Source: Pyrrhoderma lamaoense (lineage: Eukaryota > Basidiomycota > Agaricomycetes > Hymenochaetales > Hymenochaetaceae). Taken from it: a stretch of 64,000 nucleotides of DNA. A program made the position numbers and the translations under genes. Below the pieces are notes generated by a model. That model did not search any database. It was not told where the DNA came from and saw nothing but the letters and a program-made list of their open reading frames with translations. Positions 11,383-23,528 of this stretch are shown here, one piece after another; position 1 is the stretch's first letter, and every line of letters starts with the position of its first letter. The stretch covers positions 1,612,001 through 1,676,000 of the forward strand of contig NBAZ01000004.1 in NCBI GenBank assembly GCA_002794735.1. Direction: 5' to 3'.

Positions 11383-13758
11383 TCATGGATTATTAAGGAC
11401 CAGATCCTTTAGCAACTCAAAGTTTGGCGTGCCGAAGCCGGTAACTAGTGGAGTAAGGTCGACAGGTTGAACATACAATTATTTATTAAACTCTCGTACC
11501 TGGATCCCATCCATTTGTTGTATTGAATCCTAAAACAAAGGGAGCGTAAGACGCTTTCCGACATATACTAGAGACTATCATTACCTTGAGTTCCACATCC
11601 CGGATTATTACCAACGGTTATATCTGTGAATCCAGCGCCACCATTGGAGTAGATCAGAGGGTTTAAGAAACCCAGAGAAGAGAGTCCGTTCGACAATCGC
11701 GCATCGTTCAATAAACTCACGATGCCAGCAAAGGTAGGAGAAGATGCAGATGTACCCCGATCAGGCCTGATTCGCCTTGGAAGAAGATCTTAAAATTGTC
11801 TGCTAAAGCCGAGACATCCGGTATGGCCTAAAAATATATTATTACTCACGGTTTGAATAATATTGAAGCACCTGTGATACGTACCCTCCCGTTTCTGTGA
11901 AAAAAACTTAGTTTTCATTCAGTTTTTACAAGTAAAAGGTCCTTACGGATTGAAAAGCCCCTCGAAGGTTCCGTTGCGAAGTCCTTCCAAATAACGTGTG
12001 ACTACAGTATCTTGATAAGATGGTCGAGGAAACTGAAATACCCTGGGTGAGTTTTGCACCCTTATAGAATTACCCAACCTAAAGAACTACTTACAATATC
12101 ACTAAACCCACCCCAGAGAAGGATACTGCAATCTCTGGAATGAAGACCGTTCCACCCACTGCCGTTACACTAAAAAGCGTAATTCAGTCCATATCCTTGT
12201 GAGAATGATTAAACCTACAAAGGACAACTAGCTGGGAACCCGGGAATGAACCTCGTCGCATTGCGTCCGTCATTTGTGAAGCACTGTTGAGTCTCTGGGT
12301 CAGGATCCCCATCACCCACTCCACCATCGCCGGAGCTGAACATTAAAGAAACACCACGAGCCCCTTTGGATATCCGAACATCAGTTTACCATATATCCGA
12401 TTTGTTGAGTATACAAACCTAGCTGAGCGAATCCCTGACAAACCCGTTCCGCGAAGCTACGAGGTACTGCAAATAAAATATTATTATATTTTACAAGAAA
12501 AGTACTTCTGTATACTTGCCTGTCTGTTCATCATCTCCATAACTTGTGGATATTGTCTGAGGAGGATTATCATGCGCGAGAACAGCTTCGAGCCACTGGG
12601 ATATCATATCAATCAAATCGAGTCAAATACACAAAGAAGGTAACAATTACAGTCAAATAAGGCTCATTGGTGTCGGTTGGTGTCCCACTATCGGGTATGA
12701 ATGGTGGTCTCCCGCCGGTTGAGAAGAATGTAGAGGGTGTTGGGAAAGTCAGTCCAAAAGCAAATTGGACATCAAGATTCGCTTCAACTCCAGCTTCTGA
12801 AATATTCTGCGAGTTCTGACCACCTTTTAATAAAGTTAGTATATGTACGAGTAACAACGCAAGACACCTAATGTACCAGCAATAGATATGAATTCGAAGT
12901 TGAATTTACGGCATCAGGCCTTTGGTCAGCATAGAATGATTGTAGATCAGCGATATTAGCAAATTGTTCGAGATAACCAGTAATCCCTATTTTGTTGCCT
13001 GTAGATGCGGATGCATTGAAGTTCACTGCATTATAGAGTTCTTTCAAACACGTAATAGTTACAGTCTCGTTACAACTAGCATCAACAGCAATCCCGTTTG
13101 GAAGGACAATTCGCGGTGCGTCTGGAAGAACGGATGTATTATGAGGTGTCGACCAGCGGAAAGTAGTCCTCTGTTTTTTCAAGCGCGTAAACATGGTTGT
13201 TGGTTGGATTAACTCAACATGCTCATAGATGTGCTCCGGGACACTGTAACTAAGGGTTCGGACAAGCGAGTCTCCACTGCTTTCATGAGTCCAGACGTGA
13301 TATGTCTCAAATAGAGTGTCGATATAATGATAGCACTAAGCATTTTGGGAACTCACTGTATTTAACAATCTCTCCGCCAAGTAGACGGGAATACGAATAG
13401 TAACCCAATCTTTTGCAGGAGATCTCCAAGTATCACTTATACCGTGAGAAGTTAGCCATTCATCAACCAATGTGATACTTTCGTGGGGTGGCGCAATCAA
13501 CTCTTCAACTTGTTGTTTTGACAGATGCTTTCCATATCGCTCGTGATTAGGGTCACTAACTTCATATAACTGTTCTTCCAGAGATCGGAAATTTGTTTGC
13601 GGTAATGCAATTTTTAATTCGAGGATATGGTCAATCGGAGCTGGATCCCCTTTTGACCATCCCCGAGGATGAAGAATAGACTCCTTTACTTTTACTGACG
13701 GACTTGGTTCAGCGTATGATGGAAAGAGAAGAAAACTTAGAAGAAAGTAAAGGCACAT
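11383..13758 (-). CDS. Sedolisin-family (S53) secreted serine-carboxyl peptidase, tripeptidyl-peptidase type
   Basis: The signal peptide [16 protein letters not shown] precedes a pro-kumamolisin activation domain (about residues 25-190: [44 protein letters not shown]). The catalytic domain shows the Glu/Asp pair in [11 protein letters not shown], the oxyanion Asp in [10 protein letters not shown], a calcium-site-like stretch [11 protein letters not shown], and the nucleophile motif [11 protein letters not shown]. It ends in [12 protein letters not shown] near 11400. It is expected to act outside the cell at acid pH, removing tripeptides. The gene has many small exons, with a 51-nt intron after LLNT and one 54-nt intron before the last exon. 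Two single-base frame breaks occur: near 12897-12902 (before FEFISIAG) and at the C run 11755-11758 just before GTSASSP. As printed, the serine motif is out of frame with the rest. Confidence 0.88.
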
Positions 13759-14249
13759 CTACGAGGCAGCATCGTGCCTATTAGAAGGCCAGAGCTGGGG
13801 AAGAGCAATTGAAACCAATTAGCGAAATTGCTTAAGTACAAAGTTCATTCCCGTGTGAGAGCAGCTAATTTGCTTGCCAAGTCATAATATTGCGCCTTCA
13901 GAAGCTGTTGTATAACTGTCCCATGGGCGCCTTATCAATGTATAGTATTTCCGTATGATTAGAAATTAGTTAGTATATAATTGGATGAGCTTTTCATGAG
14001 AATCTCTGTCTGAAATCATGTGTAGCGAAGTTTTGACACGATACACCACAAGTTTTTAAAAACGTGCAAACATCCTATAGAGAATTTACCTTCTTGCATG
14101 GGAGAATGAATTTGAAAAGTGATAGATGGGGTGTTAAGAACACGTGGGAACTTCTTTCCCCAAGCATGATATACAATAATACTTCGCCACACGAAATTTG
14201 AAGGCAAAGTTAATTAGATTACACGCACGAGCCCTAGTACAATAAAAGA
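13759..14249. other. Intergenic region between divergent sedolisin and eIF3m genes
   Basis: This is a shared promoter region for two divergent genes. A minus-strand 63-codon frame (14016-14207) has no recognisable content. An upstream eIF3m leader exon could lie here but I cannot define one. Confidence 0.45.
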
Positions 14250-15806
14250 ATGTCGGTGCAGATTCTGTTTCTGTGTTCACAGAAGGAACATTCGAGGAAC
14301 AAGTGAGCCTCCAACCAGACTATATGCCTCTTGAAATTAATTTATATTTTGTTAGATCAATGAACTTGTCGAATATGTAGCTCGTTCTAAACCCGAAGCC
14401 GATCGTGACGCATTCAAGCAACCGTTCACTACACTCAACCTTGAAAATGTTGAAGGGTCAGACGCCTTGAAGAGAAGACAGAACGCCATACTGCAGGTCT
14501 TGGACGTTGTTGATGGCCTGGGGGAAGGATCTGACAGAGGTTTGTGTCCGGTCATTGGTTTCGTCTATGCTCACTAAAGCTACGGTATACTTAGAAATTG
14601 AAGGCTTCTTCAACCTCCTCTTTTCCCATCTCATAAGCTTGTATGCTCTCGAAAACGATGTGCTCTCAAATGCAGTCTCAAAACTGTTGATTGTCATCAT
14701 ACAACAGACTACTACGGAACAGATATCCGTAAAGTATCGGGTGTACGTTAACAGCGAGCTCGTATGATTAAGACGACATTTTCTTATAACCTTCTTGTAG
14801 TCTTTCAAACCTTTTCAATGCACTTCCTCGGGTATCTCCGGTTCGTTTAGCAGTATGCAATGCCCTGTTGAAATTAGCAGTGGAGAACGACGAACTTGAG
14901 AACCTACATCTATCCGTTGCTGATGCTGAGAGATGGTTGTCAGAGTGGTCCACCTCTCCCGAAGAAAAGTCGGCTTTCCTAAAGACCTTGGCAGATGCTT
15001 TCGCTGTTTCAGGCAATCCGTACGTTTGGCGATAATTTTGATTTTGGAACTTTTTACTAAACATCTCAATAGTGAAACCGCTTTCTCTTTCAATATTTCT
15101 TACGTTCGCTCCCTTGCATCAACAGCGGCCTCAGAGTCTGAAGCGTTGAATCTCATTGCATCGGCACTTAGCTTACCCTCGGTCTTCGATTTTGACCCTG
15201 TGCTCAAACTAGACGCCGTTCAAACACTAAAATCACATCCTTTATATGTTTTACTTCAGATATTTGATAGCCAGGGGCTGGAGGAACTCAGAGCTTGGAA
15301 AGATAATAACAAGGCAATTTTAAACAACTTCAGTATGCCGAACTCGTCCTGTCTAATTTGTCTTACTAAGCAGATTATTATTGTCTGTCAGATTTGGATG
15401 CCAATCTATTAGAAAAGAAAATCAGGCTTTTGATTCTTTCACAATTAGGTTTCTCAAGAATAGGTCAGAACTTAACGTACATCGAAATTTCATCAGCTCT
15501 GCAGATTGAAGAAGCGGAAGTTGAGAAGTGGGCTATAGACGGTATGTATAAACTTAGGTTTGAACTTCGGCTTCTACTAAGCCCCCGTTTTCAGTGATAC
15601 GTGCTGGTTTACTCTCTGGGAAGCTTTCTCAGACAGCCCAGACCCTCCATATCATCCGTGCCTCTCCAAGGGGTTTTTCAACTGAGCAGTGGAAGGTGCT
15701 AGAACAACGACTCCTTGATTGGAAGGAAGGCCTTTCCGGCGTTAGGGGTGTACTTTTATCTGCCCGGCAGTCAGCGACTTCCGCTACTGTTCCCGAAGTT
15801 GCATGA
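14250..15806 (+). CDS. Eukaryotic translation initiation factor 3 subunit M (PCI domain)
   Basis: eIF3m is a PCI-domain subunit of the eIF3 complex that supports 43S pre-initiation complex assembly in the cytosol. Exons read DSVSVFTEGTFEEQ, INELVEYVARSKPEADRDAF, GFFNLLFSHLISLYALE, LSNLFNALPRVSPVRLAVCN, a helical repeat region, then the PCI winged-helix segment LTYIEISSALQIEEAEVEKW and a tail ending GFSTEQWKVLEQRLLDWKEG. The order and spacing are those of fungal eIF3m. The 5' end is the weak point. The only ATG (14250-14252) begins ATGTCGG and is one base out of frame with the ADSVSVF exon. Either a G is missing at 14255-14256 (like many other sites here) or the start lies in an upstream exon spliced near 14262. 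The rest joins in frame with introns of about 50-70 nt. Confidence 0.93.
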
Positions 15807-16651
15807 TAGACTGTTTGGCATCCCACTCACGATCAGTTCTGCTTCAAGTGTTACTTCAACTATCATACATGTATATTCATTGTCGCTGTCGTGTTGTAGT
15901 CCACAATGAATAGTAGAATGCGATGTTTCCTGGCATAAGTATGATTCATGAGTCATTGAGCTATTTCCGAGAGTCGCCATCTCAGAGCACGGTAGTTGAT
16001 GATTCTGTGATACTGAAGTACGTTTTCCTTTTACAACCAGTAATTGATTCTTCTAATATCCATATCTGACCACTCGTGGCACATCAGCATAAGCCTTTTA
16101 GATGCTTACGGAGTTTTTTTAGGTGATAGGTTATGGGTCTTGTGCTTCTAATAGTTGGAGCTCAGGATGTCGTAGTCAGAAAGGTGACGTGTCTGCAAAC
16201 TTAAATAAATTTATTAAGGATAAGATCGAAACAGTGTCACAGGAGGACCCTTTCTTGTTGTATAGAAGGCAATCACGAGGATAGCTGCGTTTCTTTGATC
16301 AACAGATATTGGTTACATGTATGTACCTTGAACTGCGATGCCAACGCATTTCTATTCTTTGCAGACACTACTCGGGAGGTCCTTTCGCTTACCGAACTTA
16401 GCATACAAACTCGAATGACCAGTTACTATACTTCTTCTCCACCTGGTTTCTTCTGAGGCCTATTCTTAACAAAACTGATAATCGATATAGTAAATTCATG
16501 CAAATAATGATCTCAGAGGAACTTGCTAGAAGCCCAATTCGAGTTGTAATTGACAGTAATCATGCATTTTCAAGTTTTTTTTTGCATATAAATACTCCTC
16601 CCTTCTCCATACTGAAGTTCTGCTCTTGTAGTTAGCTTTCAAACTCTTAGT
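15807..16651. other. Intergenic region
   Basis: This is the 3' flank of eIF3m followed by the upstream region of the mini-dsRBD gene. Apart from the TATA-like box at 16587-16594 I see no gene or repeat. The minus-strand open frame at 15771-15980 overlaps the eIF3m 3' end and has no recognisable domain. Confidence 0.5.
16587..16594 (+). promoter_or_regulatory. TATA box (TATAAATA) of the mini-dsRBD gene
   Basis: TATAAATA lies 58 bases upstream of the ATG at 16652, after an oligo-T tract. Spacing fits a fungal core promoter. The assignment is inferred from position. Confidence 0.55.
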
Positions 16652-17133
16652 ATGGAGCAAGGAGGTCTGTGTATCTGCTTGGTGCTCGTGTCCTACTCTT
16701 CACTATTAACATATAGACAGGTACTGTCGAGCTGAATAACTGTTTGTAACCACTCAAATTGTGAATATCACACACACTGAACAAACACTCCTGAAGTTCT
16801 ACAATCTAAACGTCAAGCTTCCGACCTAAGCTGGCTTGAGAGTGTCGATGGTCTCGATCATGCACCTACTTGGACATGCACCTGCATGAGTATGTTATAA
16901 TGGGTGTTCTGTATATTATCAACACTGATTTTTGCTTATATCACTGCACTTTTAATGCGCTCTGATTTGTTTATAGTAAAAGGAAGATCTTATGGTGTGA
17001 GTCAAAAATTCTGTCTTGAAACCTGCAATATTTATCCAGCTTTGATTGGCAGACTGGCCACGGAGCAACGAAGAAAATTGCGCGCAATGAAGCGTCGAAC
17101 GTTGCTCTTAGAATACTCAGGGGTGAAGATTGA
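16652..17133 (+). CDS. Single double-stranded RNA-binding domain mini-protein (75 aa, five exons)
   Basis: Splicing exons 16652-16664, 16721-16741, 16797-16889, 16977-16996 and 17053-17133 gives an uninterrupted 75-residue protein that is essentially one dsRBD. It shows helix 1 ELNNFLQSKRQ, the beta1-beta2 loop with GLDHAPTWTCTC (region 2, the usual GPxHxPxF position), MIKGRSYGTGHG, and the RNA-phosphate-binding helix ATKKIARNEASNVALRIL (the KKxAxxxAA signature), ending at TGA 17131-17133. Introns are 56, 55, 87 and 56 nt, all GT-AG, one with a textbook GTATGT donor. No other domain is present, and a TATA box lies upstream. Likely roles are RNA-silencing accessory, antiviral dsRNA binding or competitor of Dicer. 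These are inference from the domain alone. The first 13-nt exon with its GTCTGT donor is the least certain part. Confidence 0.8.
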
Positions 17134-18685
17134 GCCCAAGACAATACAGCCAATCATTGGACCCTGGGAAGTTGGATCCGTGAATATACTCATTCATCAG
17201 TCAAAGTCACTTGTACACGTTATCTAAAATGTGGACGCAAGAGCAACCCAGGGTAATTAGTATCTGTTGAGTTCTGCCAGGATAATTTAGTTAGTGTTTT
17301 CTGAGGCTTAAGTAGGAAAATATTTACTTTAAATATTGATTTCTAGTACGTAGAAGCAAGATTGTAATTCCTCCTTTATATTGATCTCAATTCAAATGCT
17401 ACACGCATCATTACAGGTGGTCCAAAATTTAGGGTGCGATCGACAGTTAAATGGACAACAATCAAAGTATTGTTAATGTGGCAATTTTCGTTTGTCCCTG
17501 TCACCGTTGATTAGCTATAGAGCTATCTATGTAAGCCCAGATTTGAATCTAAAAAGGGGATAATATCATATATCAGTCATAGATAATTCTATGACGACGC
17601 ATGTAGATTTTGCGTGAAGATATATGTACGATTGGATGTCGTTCACAAAACCACGGTGGGGTCACTAGGCCTGGCCTTTGAGATAAATCCCGAGGTATTG
17701 ACGGTGCTTCTGCCGCGGCGGTCACAGTTCCTACCGGGCGAAGTTTTGAAAGCAGGTAAACTAAAGTTCGACATGTGTTTGTAGACCGAGAGTGAAGATT
17801 CGGGACTTTAAGGTTGTACAAAATGACTCACCACGTTTTGCACTTTAGAATCACCCCTATAGTAGATCTTCTATGACAAAGTCAACAATGAGTACAGGGT
17901 AACTGGGGGCCATATGCAAACACGAGGAACCACAAGTAAGGATACTTGATCTGACAATTAGCTTCATGAGACAACGGTTGTGAATACTATTTGCGGAATA
18001 GATACTGCCTCATCTTCTTATTGGATTTCCAATCAACAATCGACCCTCGTATAGCTAGAGATAGACTTCTCCAAGTCTGGATTAGCTGATCGTAAGTCAA
18101 TTCTGGGATTTCTTTATCTCCTGTCAGTTAGCCATTGAACCGATGAAGTCCCTGGAATTATTAGCAAAACATTGTTCACAGGATGATATCTAATTCGTGG
18201 AAATTATGTGCATTGTAAGGAAGTAGTCTATGTGGACAAATTTACCCGATGTTATTCGTTAGTGGAAAAAGTCTTCTTTCCATAAACACTTATAAAAATA
18301 GATAGACCTTGACTTCTGCACCACAATTGACTTCAAGTAATCAAGGTTCGGCATTGCTTTGGTTTTGGATAGTATATCCGTACAGCAGCATTAGAAAGTA
18401 GATATAACGAGAGCGTGTTGCCTATTATTAGATCTTGAATTGAGCTGGTCTACCAATCGTAACGCCAACTATCATAATCATAGGACATAGCACAAAAGAG
18501 ACGATCCCAATAAGAATATAAAGGCCATAACTATGAAGATAAGCGGTGGATGTATTCTTCAGAGTAAATATACATCTACATTTATTAGAGTGCCTAGATA
18601 TACTACATTAGTGATACAAGGTGATGAGAGAAAACGAAAGCATGAAAAATCCAAAAATTAAGGAGTAATCTAGGAGGATGAATCA
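17134..18685. other. 1.55-kb stretch without a recognisable gene
   Basis: AT-rich, with scattered stops in all frames. The longest open frame (17573-17821, minus, 82 codons) has no domain, signal peptide or splice context. No terminal repeats, transposase fragments or tandem repeats are seen. Confidence 0.5.
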
Positions 18686-19972
18686 CTACCGATCAACTGT
18701 TGCAGAGTCCAGTGGTGTGCAGACCGCTCTCTGTCCTAAATCTGAAGGGGAAGGTGTTGAAATATGTTGTGGAGAACGACCCTCCCGGGACCTGTTACTA
18801 TCGAATGATGAGTGACTTCCTTGGGATGACGATAAAGGTGGGTATGCGTGATCATCCTCTAGGGAGATAGTTGAGACCCTGCTTAGGGGTGCTTTAATTT
18901 GGTCTTCTTCGGCCATAGTCTCGTTATCATCGAACGACTGAGACTTAGGAATTAAGCCATGTTGGCTCTCGATATCAAAAGTCGTCCGATTGTCATCGTC
19001 ATCATCATCATGGCGTTCTCCATTAACAAGTGGCTCTCTATCCTCTGATTGCCTTGGGGAATGTCTGGATTCCATTCCGTCGTCTTGGGATGTTGCTTTC
19101 ACAATGGAGTCAATAAGCCAGAATTGAAGTACATTCATGACTATGGGAAACAATCCCATGACACTGCGAGGTATAGTTCAATTTATAGTAATGTTAAAAG
19201 GTGATTATCCTCTTACAATATAACTTGAACAGCATCTACGCCACCAGTCCAGCTGAGGAGCCAGTCCCCAAGTTTAAATATTCCTGGCCAAAGAGCGAAC
19301 AAACCGACAACCAATAACTTCATGGTCGTGAGCGCGGTTACATAAACAACAGCCTGTTTGAACCAGAATATTGCCGAAGGGGGTGAGCCATATTGACCAG
19401 ATTTGAATCCTTTGAGATGAATCACGTTCGATAGGGTGTATGTAAGGGAATGATAAATGAAATAGATGATACCGACACCTAAGGACAAAAGTGTCAGGAC
19501 GACATTGATTGAGATCCGGGTTTATATACCTAAGGTAGTATCAATAAGAATATTCAAGAAATAGACGGCACAAGGATTTCCAGATGAATGATGCGCCCCT
19601 ACGTCGGAAATTAGTAGATTAATGCCATGAACAAACATTTGCCCGACAATCTGCTTAGAAACGTCGAACATCCTGCATGATATATCTTAGCCTGATAGAT
19701 GAGTAGTAAATCTATTATTTGCGGACCATATTTTCCATGGACGTTTGGTTTTCTCTCTTTGACGTTTGTATATAAGGGATAAAATGACGAATACTCCCAT
19801 CAATGTTTGAACCACCTGAATGATGTTATTTATTTAAAGATCACAGTCATACTATATTGACACTCACAAGTGCTGTGGGCCCTAGCAGCCTACATTTACG
19901 CTCGTCAACAGGGTATTCATCCGGTAATGGCGAAGGAGGAATCATTTCATCAAAAACATCGTTGAGCAACAT
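18686..19972 (-). CDS. STIMATE-family vacuolar/ER multi-pass membrane protein
   Basis: This is a polytopic membrane protein of the STIMATE/TMEM110 family (fungal vacuolar membrane protein, like yeast YPL162C). Exons give MLLNDVFDEMIPPSPLP, a transmembrane segment VVQTLMGVFVILSLIY, the hallmark FDVSKQIVGQMFVHGINLL with SDVGAHHSSGNPC, GVGIIYFIYHSLTYT, further hydrophobic segments WFKQAVVYVTALTTMKLLVV and IFVMGLFPIVMNVLQFWLID. An acidic, Ser-rich cytosolic tail with a DDDDDD run ends at 18686. All exon joins keep frame. The KIW/MFDVS junction uses a weak GTCCGC donor. In animals the relative regulates STIM1 at ER-plasma membrane contacts. The fungal role is unknown, with vacuolar localisation known only for the yeast relative. 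Confidence 0.88.
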
Positions 19973-20217
19973 TGCACAAGAATGCAATGAGCGATTGTTC
20001 GTTTCCCGTTACCTCATAGTTGTGGGTCTCAGCACGTGGCGTCACGCATTGCATAATTCTGACCTGTAACTATGCATGCTGACCCCTTGTATACAACACG
20101 CAACTACTTGAACTCACAACGGTCGATTGTCATCGTCATTCAGCTAGAGGTGAAGATTGACAAGGAGCAGACGGAGATATACCAGTTTAATTCACTTAGT
20201 TATAGAGTTATTGCCTT

Positions 20218-23218
<3,001 letters not shown>

Positions 23219-23528
23219 AACCTCCGTATACTTGTTATACTAGTGGACTTAGTGTATACTCTTAGAAAATAGTTATTTGGATCACCTTTTTTTCTTCTCT
23301 CTGATACAGATTTTTTGTACAATTCCTCGTATGTTTTAAGGACAGACTAAACAAATACCAGAAACTTCTTGCTTAACTAGATACACAACTTCGAAAACAA
23401 TTTTATGTGGAAATACCAAGAGAGGATTTTGAAAAAACAGCGAAGGAATGTAAAGGATACATGCGTGCGTGTGTCTAGTATTCTAACAGATGGGAATAAA
23501 TCTTAGAAGGAGGGGAAAGAGGCTCGTT
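23219..23528. other. Intergenic region between convergent genes
   Basis: The 3' flanks of SEC18 and the UPF0652 gene meet here. No gene or repeat is seen. Confidence 0.6.

Noticed and set aside
16904..17227. 107-codon plus-strand open frame (MFCILSTLIFAYITALLM...) as a small membrane protein
   Set aside because: It runs through introns 3 and 4 and reads the dsRBD exons in a wrong frame. The spliced dsRBD explains the conservation-like signal better.
17573..17821. 82-codon minus-strand open frame in the gene-poor gap
   Set aside because: No recognisable motif, no promoter or splice sites, and length is within chance expectation.
9214..18685. Transposon, starship-like element or biosynthetic cluster in the accessory stretch
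   Set aside because: No transposase, reverse transcriptase or tyrosine recombinase, no terminal repeats, and no synthase, P450 or transporter cluster.
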